Source of the DNA: Tianweitania aestuarii
Lineage (GTDB): Bacteria; Pseudomonadota; Alphaproteobacteria; Rhizobiales; Rhizobiaceae
Direction of reading: 5' to 3'
Length of the DNA: 64,000 nt
Assembly: GCF_018457165.1 (NCBI RefSeq)
Contig: NZ_JAFMNX010000003.1
Span: 496,001-560,000, forward strand
Shown here: piece after piece, positions 9,008 through 16,541 of the stretch
Position numbering within the stretch: position 1 is the stretch's first letter
How the letters are laid out: every line of letters starts with the position of its first letter
Program-made: the position numbers and the translations under genes
The notes under the pieces: generated by a model
What the model saw: only the letters and a program-made list of their open reading frames with translations
What the model was told of the DNA's origin: nothing
Databases searched by the model: none

Positions 9008-10380
9008 GCCGGGCCCAGGCAATCGAGCGGGCCCAAGCGACCATCGGCGATGGTTCCTTCCAAGATCGCCTGGCGCGGTTCGTCGCCATTCGATCCGCGA
9101 GCCGTGTTCTCAGTGCCAAGCCTAACTTGGAGCGTTTCCTCGTGGACGAGCTGATCCCGTTGTTTGCTGCAATGGGGTTTACGACACGTTTGCTGACCCA
9201 TCCCGATGCTCCAGGTCCATGTCTTCTTGCCGAACGCTTCGAAGGTGCCGATCTGCCGACGGTTCTGCAATACGGTCATGGTGATGTGGTTGCGGGATTG
9301 GACGGATGGAGCGAGGGGCTCTCCCCGTTCGAGCTCAGCGAGCGCAACGGTCGCTGGTATGGCCGTGGCACCGCCGACAACAAGGGCCAGCTCAACGTCA
9401 ATCTCACAGCCTTGGAAGCACTGCTGGCAACCCGCGGCAAGCTTGGCTTCAATCTCAAATACCTGATCGAAATGGGCGAAGAGTCTGGCTCTCTTGGGTT
9501 GCGTGAGATCTGCCGTGTGCATGCGGCGGCACTTGCCGCCGACGTGCTGATTGCGTCTGACGGCCCGCGCTTGGCGGGCGACAAGCCGACGATTTTTCTT
9601 GGGGCGCGCGGCGGCGTTTCCTTTTACATCGAGATCAAGGCGCGCGAAAACTACTATCATTCCGGCAATTGGGGCGGATTGCTCAGCAATCCAGGTGTCG
9701 AGCTTTGCCATGCGATTGCCGCTTTGATCGGCCGCAAGGGCGAGATCAAGGTTGCCGGCCTTACGCCGAGCGCCATTCCCGACAATGTTCGCGCCCATCT
9801 TTCGCGGTTGAAGGTGACGCCGCAACCGGACGATCCGGCGATCGAGGACTGGTGGGGTGAGCCGGGGCTGACGGCGGAAGAAAAGGTTTTCGCTTGGAGC
9901 AGCTTCGAGATCATGGAGATGGCGTGCGGTAATCTGGCCGAGCCGCTCTATGCCATTCCACCAAGTGCCAGAGCGCGCTTGCAGCTGCGCTTTCCCCTCG
10001 GCGTTGATGTCGAGGCCGTAGTGCCGGCCGTGCGACAGGCACTGGGCGATGCCGGCTTCGGCAATGTGATCGTGCATGAACCGCATGACGCGATCTTCCT
10101 GGCGACCAGGCTTGATCCGGATCATGACTGGGTGAGAGCGGTTGCGACGTCGATTGAACGCACGGTCGGACATCAGCCGGCCATTCTGCCCAGCCTCGGC
10201 GGATCGCTGCCCAACGACATCTTTGCCCGGGATCTCGGCTTGCCCACTGTGTGGGTGCCGCATTCCTATCCCGGCTGCGCCCAGCATGCGCCCAACGAAC
10301 ACCTGCCGATTGCGATCGCCGAAGAGGGCTTGCGGATCATGGCAGGAATCTATTGGGATATCGGCGACGGCGCGAGTTGA
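9004..10380 (+). CDS. M20 family metallopeptidase (dipeptidase-like)
   Basis: A 458-residue M20 peptidase of the longer, bacterial dipeptidase/carnosinase-like type. Metal-site motifs: QYGHGDVV, GTADNKGQ, EMGEESGS and ASDGPR, with a C-terminal HAPNEH histidine. It should cleave an imported dipeptide or N-acyl amino acid in the cytosol. It starts at an ATGA overlap with the last ATPase gene and is the last gene of the operon, followed by a strong hairpin. Two different M20 enzymes in one importer operon suggest two sequential hydrolytic steps, or two classes of imported substrate. Confidence 0.88.
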   Translation: MSRAQAIERAQATIGDGSFQDRLARFVAIRSASRVLSAKPNLERFLVDELIPLFAAMGFTTRLLTHPDAPGPCLLAERFEGADLPTVLQYGHGDVVAGLDGWSEGLSPFELSERNGRWYGRGTADNKGQLNVNLTALEALLATRGKLGFNLKYLIEMGEESGSLGLREICRVHAAALAADVLIASDGPRLAGDKPTIFLGARGGVSFYIEIKARENYYHSGNWGGLLSNPGVELCHAIAALIGRKGEIKVAGLTPSAIPDNVRAHLSRLKVTPQPDDPAIEDWWGEPGLTAEEKVFAWSSFEIMEMACGNLAEPLYAIPPSARARLQLRFPLGVDVEAVVPAVRQALGDAGFGNVIVHEPHDAIFLATRLDPDHDWVRAVATSIERTVGHQPAILPSLGGSLPNDIFARDLGLPTVWVPHSYPGCAQHAPNEHLPIAIAEEGLRIMAGIYWDIGDGAS

Positions 10381-10423
10381 GGGCGATGTCGGTCTTGGCG
10401 GAAGCGCAAGCCTGATGAGCCAG

Positions 10424-10450
10424 AGTGGCAGCGGCTAAGCCGCTGCCACT
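10424..10450 (+). terminator. Intergenic hairpin after the dipeptide operon
   Basis: A perfect 12-base stem (AGTGGCAGCGGC / GCCGCTGCCACT) closed by a three-base TAA loop. It begins 44 bases after the M20 stop and ends 10 bases before the stop of the reverse-strand binding-protein remnant. There is no T tract on either strand, so termination is likely but not proven; it may instead stabilise the 3' end. Confidence 0.5.
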
Positions 10451-10460
10451 TGGATGGCTA

Positions 10461-10700
10461 TTATTTCGCGGCGGGAATGTCGAGAACCGTAACGGTTGAG
10501 CTAACAGGTTCAGGCGCCGCGCCCAGCCATTTCTGATGAATTTCCGCTAGCGTGCCATCCTTCTTCAGATCGGCAAGAAGCCTGGTTGACGGCTTCAAGA
10601 CGCTCTGATCGCTTTGGCATCATGATGCCAAAGCGATCGCCAGTCTTGATCCGGTCGCGCAAGGCAAATTGGACATCTGCTTCGTCAGCAAGTCATATCG
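10461..10700 (-). pseudogene. Decayed C-terminus of a polar amino-acid ABC binding protein
   Basis: On the reverse strand, the frame ending at TAA 10461-10463 reads LLADLKKDGTLAEIHQKWLG followed by about 20 residues to the stop. This closely parallels the end of the intact binding protein at 31836 (AMKTDGTMAKIHEKWFGVAP). Further upstream the match continues in another frame as DVQFALRDRIKTGDRFGIMM, corresponding to KIQALKVLVRIPTGERFAMM of the intact protein. A frameshift lies near 10585, and an in-frame stop is seen shortly before the match fades at about 10700. There is no N-terminal domain or signal peptide. This is the remnant of an SBP family 3 gene. Confidence 0.72.
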
Positions 10701-10937
10701 CTGTTATGGTGACCTTGCGTAAACGCTTGGCTCTGACGCGGTCGCAGCATTCCGCCGCGCGGGTCAATAAGCTCAATAATGGATAAGCGAGCTCAGGTAA
10801 CCGGCTGTTAGTAGGGGCGCAGCGTCCAACACCAGCAAGCGCTGTACAACTGTGAGCGAGAAAGCAAGAGCTAGCTCAAAGGCTCACCGCAACAAGGGGC
10901 AACGCGATGCCACCAAGTCCAACCCACTAACGGCCAA
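10701..10937. other. Non-coding, decayed intergenic sequence
   Basis: No convincing protein can be read on either strand and no clear regulatory site is seen. It joins the binding-protein remnant to a tRNA 3' fragment and looks like degraded, formerly coding or mobile DNA. Confidence 0.5.
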
Positions 10938-10982
10938 TCCGTAATGCGGGGATCGCGTGTTTGAGTCACGCAAGCGGCACCA
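10938..10982 (+). pseudogene. tRNA-Thr(CGU) 3' half with CCA end (attachment-site-like remnant)
   Basis: The sequence begins in an anticodon loop (tcCGTaa) and continues through the 3' anticodon strand and variable region. It then has a perfect T-arm (GCGTG, loop TTTGAGT, CACGC at 10955-10971), an AAGCGGC acceptor strand at 10972-10978, discriminator A and an encoded CCA at 10980-10982. No matching 5' half (GCCGCTT acceptor, D-arm) lies upstream, so it cannot be a functional tRNA. A tRNA tail starting at the anticodon loop is the kind of segment duplicated when a tyrosine-integrase element inserts into a tRNA gene. A degenerate second copy lies at 12585. Confidence 0.65.
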
Positions 10983-11118
10983 TCACTCATTGTCATCCCT
11001 GAAGTGAAACAGAACGGTTGTTCGCTTGGTTTATTCCGGCGGATGCACTTGGTGCGACGGCATGACAGCTTTGCGCATCGTGACGTTTTGCCGACCCACG
11101 GCACCTCTTCCCGTCGGG

Positions 11119-11310
11119 ATGGCTAAACCTGAAAAATCTGCGAGTGCGGAATTCTCGGTAGATTTCGACCACCTTTTGCCTAATAGCGCTGAGTTGTGTC
11201 GCCTTGGCGTGCTCGCTGAACGCTTCGTCATTGACGATGCTGACACCTCACCCATGGTGGCCCAAGCGATGTCACCGAACCCACGGAGCTTTCTTTCATG
11301 CGCGCGATGA
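11119..11310 (+). pseudogene. Possible N-terminal fragment of a type I restriction HsdR-like protein
   Basis: A short open frame from ATG 11119 reads a segment containing FDHLLPNSAELCRLGVLAER followed by FVIDDADTS. This resembles the small helical N-terminus of some type I restriction endonuclease R subunits, where 'F..L.......L..L..LAER....D..TS' precedes the main domains. Similarity stops after about 50 codons and the frame runs into the alcohol dehydrogenase start. If correct, it is a truncated relic of a restriction gene beside a tRNA relic. Recognition is from memory of the family pattern and is uncertain. Confidence 0.3.
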
Positions 11311-12338
11311 TGTTCGAGGCGTTCGGCGCCCGGCCCGAGATCCGCACCTTGCCCGACCCGACGCCAACGCCGGGGGGCGTGGTCATCAAGGTTGAAGCCA
11401 CCGGGCTTTGTCGCAGCGACTGGCACGGCTGGAAGGGACATGACAGCGACATCGAACTGCCGCATGTGCCCGGCCATGAGCTTGCCGGCACCGTTGTTGC
11501 GCGCGGCAGCCTCGTTTCTCGCTTCCGCGAGGGTGACCGCGTCACAGTTCCCTTCGTGTCCGGTTGCGGCGGCTGCGGGGAGTGCAGGAGCGGCAACCAA
11601 CAGGTTTGCGAACATCAGTTCCAGCCCGGCTTCACCCATTGGGGCTCGTTTGCGGAATATGTGGCGATCGACTTCGCCGATCAGAATCTGGTTGTTCTGC
11701 CGGAAACGATGGACTACGCCACCGCCGCGAGCCTCGGCTGCCGCTTCGCGACATCGTTTCGTGCCGTTGTCGATCAGGGGCGCGTGCGTGGCGGCGAATG
11801 GGTTGCCGTGCATGGCTGCGGCGGGGTTGGCTTGTCGGCCATCACCATTGCGGCGGCCATGGGTGCGCAGCCGATCGCGATCGACATTTCAGCCGAAAAG
11901 CTGGCCTTCGCGAAGCAGCTGGGTGCTGTCGCGACGGTTCACGCAGGCGAGGTGGCCGATGTGGTGGACGCGGTGCGCACGATCAGCGGCGGCGGCGTGC
12001 ATCTGTCGCTTGATGCGCTCGGCGCGCCGACCACATGCTTCAACTCCGTCCGCAACCTGCGCCGCCGCGGCCGCCATGTTCAGGTGGGTCTGCTTTTGGG
12101 CGATCACACGGCGCCATCGATCCCCATGGCACAGGTGATCGCGCACGAGCTCGAGATCCTCGGCAGCCATGGCATGCAGGCCTGGCGCTACGACGCCATG
12201 CTGTCCATGATCACCGCCGGCACGCTGCAACCCCAGAAGCTGATCGGGCGCCATATCAGCCTGGACGATGCGGTGGACGCTCTCGTGGGCATGGAAGCCT
12301 CGCCGGATCTGGGGATCAGCATCATTTCGAGGTTCTGA
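11298..12338 (+). CDS. Zinc-dependent alcohol dehydrogenase (MDR superfamily)
   Basis: A 346-residue medium-chain dehydrogenase. Catalytic zinc ligands are visible in [12 protein letters not shown] (Cys) and GHELAG (His-Glu). The structural zinc site is intact in [16 protein letters not shown], and the Rossmann nucleotide site is [20 protein letters not shown]. It should oxidise an alcohol or reduce an aldehyde with NAD(P). It stands alone between two tRNA-Thr-like repeats in an otherwise decayed patch, yet it is full length with an undamaged active site, so it is probably retained under selection or recently acquired. No ribosome-binding site of standard strength precedes the ATG at 11298, and the Met codons at residues 4-5 are alternative starts. 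Confidence 0.9.
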   Translation: MRAMMFEAFGARPEIRTLPDPTPTPGGVVIKVEATGLCRSDWHGWKGHDSDIELPHVPGHELAGTVVARGSLVSRFREGDRVTVPFVSGCGGCGECRSGNQQVCEHQFQPGFTHWGSFAEYVAIDFADQNLVVLPETMDYATAASLGCRFATSFRAVVDQGRVRGGEWVAVHGCGGVGLSAITIAAAMGAQPIAIDISAEKLAFAKQLGAVATVHAGEVADVVDAVRTISGGGVHLSLDALGAPTTCFNSVRNLRRRGRHVQVGLLLGDHTAPSIPMAQVIAHELEILGSHGMQAWRYDAMLSMITAGTLQPQKLIGRHISLDDAVDALVGMEASPDLGISIISRF

Positions 12339-12844
12339 TCCCCCGCGACTGACGGAATGTTGCGCCACGCCCATGAGCATGGAGCGCATTCGTAGGACCG
12401 CAGCCCTGCCAGAGCCAAGTGCAGTCCAATACAGGGAGAGGGCTCCGCTTTTCAGGAACAGGGAAGTCGGCGTTGGTCCGGGTTTGCTGCATGGTAGCTC
12501 GCTCCTGACGAAAATCTGATCCGCTTCATATTCGTCCAAGCTCGTGCGGCTGGTTGCGACGTCGTCCTGTCCGCCGGCTGGGACCTCGTAATGCGGGGAG
12601 GCTAGTTTTCGAGCCACGCAGCTTCCGAGCCTCGGATTTGTGCATGCTTGTGGGGCTATAACCTACGGAATTCAGCGATCCAACGGCAGCCAAGCCTTTC
12701 AAAGGTCTGCGGAGCGGAAGAAGAGCTTGCTTCTGAAGCGCGACCGCAAGACCTAAGTGAGAATGAAGGGTTTCTTCCGAAGCAGGTGAAAAGATACAGA
12801 GCTTGATCGGACTTATCCGAGAACAACGACGTTGAACGTCTGAC
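12339..12844. other. 506-base stretch without a supported gene
   Basis: Lies between the alcohol dehydrogenase and the reverse-strand GntR gene. The only structured element I can recognise is a degenerate tRNA-Thr-like repeat at 12585-12624. Short open frames on both strands show no recognisable protein. Together with 10.4-11.1 kb this looks like decayed accessory DNA. Confidence 0.5.
12585..12624 (+). repeat. Degenerate second copy of the tRNA-Thr 3' segment
   Basis: Shares the exact 13-mer CGTAATGCGGGGA with the tRNA remnant at 10940-10952. A weaker match (GTTT.GAG.CACGCA) follows, corresponding to the T-loop and 3' T-stem. It also begins at the anticodon loop (ctCGTaa). The copies are in direct orientation 1,647 bases apart and bracket the HsdR-like fragment and the alcohol dehydrogenase, as expected for old att-type repeats. 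Confidence 0.5.
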
Positions 12845-13597
12845 TTACATCAGAGGGCGGTCGCTGATCGTTTCTTCATCCAGTCTGGCGGCGCAGATCG
12901 ACTGCAGCATATGCTGGCTGATACGAATGTCTTCTCCCAGCAGCTGCCTTGCAAAGGCTGCATCTTTATTGCGAAGCGCCTTCATGATGGCCGGGTGACG
13001 GTTTTCTTCTGGTGGTGCGGTGGGTGCGCCATAGCGGCCGGCGATGCTGTGGGTCAGAAGGCGCATGTAAGGGCCCATCTGCAGCCAAAGCACGCTGATG
13101 AAGCGCGAGAGCACGTCGGATCGAGCCAAATCGTAAAGGCTGAAGTGGAAGATGTGATTGCGGTGCAGCATCTCGTAAACTTCGCCGGATGCCGCCGCGG
13201 CCTCATGATCACGCATCAAAACGCTCAACCGATCGAGATCGGCATCCGACGCCTTCAGGGTAGCGAGCTCCACGGCCAGCCCCTCGATCTCGATCCGCGC
13301 ACGGCAGATATCATCCAGCCGCTCACGCGAAACTTCGGGAACACGTGCCGTACCGGTGCGCGTGATGTCCACGCCGTTGTCGACGGCAAGGCGCCGCAGC
13401 GCCTCGCGCACGGGCATATGCGATGTCCCCATTTCCTGCGCCAGACTGTCGATTGTTATCGACTGGCCTGGCTCAAACTGCCCCCACATCAGTGCACTGC
13501 GAAGCTGTTCGTAGACATGGTCGCCCACGGTTGTTCGGGTAACCACGGGCGATAAGTTCGGCCGCGCAGGGTGCTGGCGCTTTGTTTTTGCGGGCAT
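12845..13597 (-). CDS. GntR family transcriptional regulator, FCD subfamily
   Basis: A 250-residue regulator. The winged helix covers about residues 22-90, with recognition segment MGTSHMPVREALRRLAVDNG; the FCD domain follows (RIEIEGLAVELATL, RNHIFHFSLYDLA, RHPAIMKALRNKD). It lies 32 bases downstream of the RidA-family gene on the same strand, with GAAGG 5 bases before its ATG, so the two form an operon divergent from the liv-type importer. Two TTGATCAA repeats in that divergent promoter are its probable operators. Its recognition helix is nearly identical to those of the paralogues at 1618 and 33961. Confidence 0.92.
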   Translation of the reverse strand: MPAKTKRQHPARPNLSPVVTRTTVGDHVYEQLRSALMWGQFEPGQSITIDSLAQEMGTSHMPVREALRRLAVDNGVDITRTGTARVPEVSRERLDDICRARIEIEGLAVELATLKASDADLDRLSVLMRDHEAAAASGEVYEMLHRNHIFHFSLYDLARSDVLSRFISVLWLQMGPYMRLLTHSIAGRYGAPTAPPEENRHPAIMKALRNKDAAFARQLLGEDIRISQHMLQSICAARLDEETISDRPLM

Positions 13598-13629
13598 TCA
13601 GGCCTTCAAGGTTGCGCGTTGAACGGAGA

Positions 13630-14022
13630 TCACGGCTCGGAACGTGTCCGCGCGGTGACTTCAAGCTCGACCTTCATGCTTTCCTCGGCGAAGCCACACA
13701 AGATGGTTGTGTTGGTTGGGCGGTTTTCGGTGAAGGTTTCGCCCAGGATGCGGCTGACCGGAATGACATCGGCGCGGTCACGGATGAACACCCGAACACG
13801 CACGACGTCGCTCATGCTCGCGCCAGCCTTTGCCAGCGTGTCGGCAATCGTGCGCAGCGACTGGCGTGTCTGCTCGACGGCATCGTCCGAGATCGACCCA
13901 TCCTCGAAATTGAACCCTGCCGTACCCGAAACGAAGATCCAATCGCCATCGACGACGGCACGCGAATAGCCGGCTAGCTCCTCGAACCGCGATCCTGAGC
14001 TGATGGTCCAGCGCTTTGCCAT
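13630..14022 (-). CDS. RidA/YjgF/YER057c family enamine/imine deaminase
   Basis: A 130-residue single-domain protein. Family features are AVVDGDWIFVSGTAG near the N-terminus, the helix QTRQSLRTIADTLAKAG, the DVVRVRVFIRD strand, the NRPTNTTILCGF block and the terminal VELEVTAR. RidA proteins hydrolyse reactive imines/enamines released by PLP enzymes and by flavin amino-acid oxidases. The ATG at 14022 (GAAGGA 7 bases upstream) is preferred over an in-frame TTG five codons earlier. It is divergent from the importer operon that carries a flavin amine oxidase, whose imine product it could clear. The Arg expected in the active site is present in DVVRVRVF. Confidence 0.9.
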   Translation of the reverse strand: MAKRWTISSGSRFEELAGYSRAVVDGDWIFVSGTAGFNFEDGSISDDAVEQTRQSLRTIADTLAKAGASMSDVVRVRVFIRDRADVIPVSRILGETFTENRPTNTTILCGFAEESMKVELEVTARTRSEP

Positions 14023-14042
14023 TATTTTATCCTTCAAGCATC

Positions 14043-14084
14043 TTGATCAAACGATCTGATCGCGTCTAACTTTGATCAAACGAT
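14043..14084. promoter_or_regulatory. Paired candidate GntR operators (two TTGATCAAACGAT repeats)
   Basis: TTGATCAAACGAT occurs at 14043-14055 and again at 14072-14084 (the second as TTTGATCAAA at 14071-14080), 29 bases apart on the same face to within a fraction of a helical turn. They fill the 85-base divergent promoter between the RidA gene and the ABC ATPase gene. This suggests cooperative binding of the GntR regulator encoded at 12845 and joint control of both operons. Confidence 0.6.
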
Positions 14085-14107
14085 ATAAGAAAGCAACGGG
14101 GAACCAG

Positions 14108-14905
14108 ATGACAGTTGCTTGGCAAGCCTCACGCCGTACCGGCGGGGAACTGCGCATCGAGAACGTCGTGCGTAGCTTTGCCGCGATCCGAGCGGTTGAT
14201 GACGTGTCTTTCACCGTCAAGGCGCGAGGCATCACCGGCCTCATCGGGCCCAATGGCGCGGGAAAGACGACGCTTTTCAATTCGGTCGCAGGGACACTGC
14301 CGATCAATTCCGGCTCAGTGATGCTGAACGGCATCCGGATTGATGGTCTGGCACCGCACCGGATCTTCGGTCACGGGCTGCTGCGAACCTTTCAGATCCC
14401 GCGCCCCTTCGCGGAAATGACTGTTCTGGAAAACGTGATGGTCACGCCAGCAGGCCAAGCAGGCGAGCAGTTCTGGAACACCTGGTTGCGTCCAGGCCTC
14501 GTCGCGCGTGAGGAAAAAGCCCTGCGCGACAGGGCGCGCGCCATTATCGAGTTCTGTGGCCTGACGAAAGTCGAGCGGCAATTGGCCGGTGCGATCTCGG
14601 GCGGCCAGCAGAAGCTGGTTGAACTGGCGCGCGTGCTGATGGGCGACCCAGCCATCATCCTTCTGGACGAGCCTGGAGCAGGGGTAAACCCTGGGCTGCT
14701 GGACCATATCGTCGATCGCATTGCCGAGCTGCGTAAGCAGGGGCTGACCTTTCTCATCATCGAGCACAACATGGATGTGATCATGTCGCTCTGCGACCAT
14801 GTGGCGGTCATGGCCGCCGGACGCCTGATCGCGCAAGGGCGACCCTCCGAGGTCACGGCGGACTCGAAGGTCATCGAGGCCTATCTTGGTGGGGGTGTCG
14901 CATGA
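14108..14905 (+). CDS. Branched-chain amino acid-type ABC transporter ATP-binding protein (LivG-like)
   Basis: A 265-residue ATPase. Walker A GPNGAGKTT, Q-loop RTFQIPRPF, signature ISGGQQKLVEL, Walker B IILLDEPGAGVNP and switch His LIIEHNMDVI are intact. The Q-loop 'RTFQ' and the C-terminal EAYLGGG are typical of LivG. The ATG at 14108 has GGGGA 6 bases upstream and is preferred over an in-frame TTG at 14072 that lies inside the operator repeat. It is the first gene of the importer operon. Members of this family also import urea, amides and aromatic acids, so the solute is not determined. Confidence 0.92.
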   Translation: MTVAWQASRRTGGELRIENVVRSFAAIRAVDDVSFTVKARGITGLIGPNGAGKTTLFNSVAGTLPINSGSVMLNGIRIDGLAPHRIFGHGLLRTFQIPRPFAEMTVLENVMVTPAGQAGEQFWNTWLRPGLVAREEKALRDRARAIIEFCGLTKVERQLAGAISGGQQKLVELARVLMGDPAIILLDEPGAGVNPGLLDHIVDRIAELRKQGLTFLIIEHNMDVIMSLCDHVAVMAAGRLIAQGRPSEVTADSKVIEAYLGGGVA

Positions 14906-15633
14906 GCATGCCACTTCTCACGGCCAGCGATCTGGTTGGCGGTTATCGTCCGGGCCTGCCCATCCTGCATGGTGCCGGGATCCAGGTTTCCGCAGGCGAG
15001 TTCGTTGCCCTGATCGGTCCGAATGGTGCGGGCAAATCAACTTTGATGAAGGCCATCGCCGGCATCGTGCCGATCTGGTCTGGGCAGGTGGAGTTGGCCG
15101 GGCGTGTCGTCACCAACACGCCGCCGCACCGTCTGGCCGAAGCCGAACTGGCCTTCGTGCCGCAGACCAACAATGTCTTCACCAGCCTGACGATCGACGA
15201 AAATCTGCGCCTGGGTGCGGCAGCCTTGTCGCGCGGGCAGGCGGGCCAGGCACTGGCTCGATCCTACGAAGCCTTTCCCGATCTGACACGCTTCCGGAAC
15301 GTGCCTGCCCGCGCTTTGTCGGGCGGGCAACGGCAGATGCTGGCGGTCGCCCGTGCGCTGCTGACGAGCCCCAAGCTCTTGATGCTGGATGAGCCCAGCG
15401 CCGGACTATCGCCACTGATGGTCTCCGACGTCTTCAGCCGCCTGAAGGCGCTCGTGCACGACGGCGTCGCAATCCTGATGGTGGAGCAGAACGTCAAGGC
15501 CGCCTTTTCGGTCGCCGACCGCGCATATGTGCTGACGGAAGGCCGCAATCGACTGGACGGCACTCCGGAGCATCTGAGCGCCATGGACGAAATCGTGGAA
15601 CTCTATCTGGGCGGCGGGGGGCGCAAACACTGA
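14902..15633 (+). CDS. Branched-chain amino acid-type ABC transporter ATP-binding protein (LivF-like)
   Basis: A 243-residue ATPase: Walker A GPNGAGKSTLMKAI, Q-loop FVPQTNNVFTSLTI, signature LSGGQRQMLAVA, Walker B LLMLDEPSAGLSP and switch region LMVEQNVKAAFSVADRAYVL. The C-terminal LYLGGG is characteristic of LivF. The start overlaps the LivG-like stop by ATGA. It forms the ATPase heterodimer with the preceding gene product. Confidence 0.92.
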   Translation: MSMPLLTASDLVGGYRPGLPILHGAGIQVSAGEFVALIGPNGAGKSTLMKAIAGIVPIWSGQVELAGRVVTNTPPHRLAEAELAFVPQTNNVFTSLTIDENLRLGAAALSRGQAGQALARSYEAFPDLTRFRNVPARALSGGQRQMLAVARALLTSPKLLMLDEPSAGLSPLMVSDVFSRLKALVHDGVAILMVEQNVKAAFSVADRAYVLTEGRNRLDGTPEHLSAMDEIVELYLGGGGRKH

Positions 15634-16541
15634 TGCTCTTTCAGGTTCTTGCAGACGGGATCCTCACCGGATCCATCATCGCTCTCGGTGCGATCGGGCT
15701 GACGCTGACAATGAGCGTACTGCGCTTCCCGAACTTCGCGCATGCCGAGTTGATCACCTTCGGCGCTTATATCGCGTTGGCCGTGCTGGGGCTTACGGGC
15801 GCGTTCATGGGGCCGCTTGCGCCATTGTCCTTCGGCCTGCCCCTGATCTTGGCGACGGTCGTTGCCATGGCCGCCACTGCCGTTCTGGCGCTGCTGATCG
15901 ACCGCCTCGTTTATCGCAAGCTGCGGGCGCGGTCGAAAAAGATGACCGTGGTCTTTGGCTCCTTCGGCGTGTCGCTGCTGGTGCGCATGTCCATTCTTCT
16001 GGTGTTCGGTGGAGCTGCCACCTACTACTCGACCGCGCTGCAGAGAGCGATCAGGGTTGGCGGCCTGTTCCGGGTGATGCCCGATCAGGTCTTCACCCTT
16101 GGCTTGACGATCATCATCGTTGTCGGCCTGCACCTCTTCCTCAAATTCACGCGGCTCGGCCTTGCCATGCGTGCCTATGCGGAAAACCCGCAGCTGGTGG
16201 GAATCTACGGTTATGACAGCGAGCGCGTTCTGCGCTGGACCTGGATTATCGGTGCCGCGCTGGCGGCTCTCGCCGGCGTGCTCTACGGGTTAACAGTGCA
16301 GATCCGGCCTGAGATCGGCTTCCACCTGCTCTTGCCCCTTTTCGCCGCGGCGATCATGGGCGGCGTCGGCAATGTCCATGGCGCGGTGTTGGGCGGCCTG
16401 ATTGTGGGACTGGCGGAGTCGCTGTCGATCTACCTCATCCCACCCGGCTACAAGATGGCCGTGCCGTTCCTGCTACTCCTCCTCATTCTTTACCTGAGAC
16501 CGACCGGCCTGTTCGGATCGGCAAAAGGAGCCGTGAGATGA
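15633..16541 (+). CDS. Branched-chain amino acid-type ABC transporter permease (LivH-like)
   Basis: A 302-residue integral membrane permease. It has the LivH opening LADGILTGSIIALGAIGLTLTM followed by FPNFAHAELITFGAY, several further helices, the coupling segment LAMRAYAENPQLVGIYGYD and the late GGVGNVHGAVLGG motif. The start overlaps the preceding stop by one base (TGATG). It partners the LivM-like permease that follows. Confidence 0.92.
   Translation: MLFQVLADGILTGSIIALGAIGLTLTMSVLRFPNFAHAELITFGAYIALAVLGLTGAFMGPLAPLSFGLPLILATVVAMAATAVLALLIDRLVYRKLRARSKKMTVVFGSFGVSLLVRMSILLVFGGAATYYSTALQRAIRVGGLFRVMPDQVFTLGLTIIIVVGLHLFLKFTRLGLAMRAYAENPQLVGIYGYDSERVLRWTWIIGAALAALAGVLYGLTVQIRPEIGFHLLLPLFAAAIMGGVGNVHGAVLGGLIVGLAESLSIYLIPPGYKMAVPFLLLLLILYLRPTGLFGSAKGAVR

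Noticed and set aside
10938-10982. Functional tRNA-Thr gene
   Set aside because: Only the anticodon loop to CCA half exists; no 5' acceptor strand or D-arm is found upstream.
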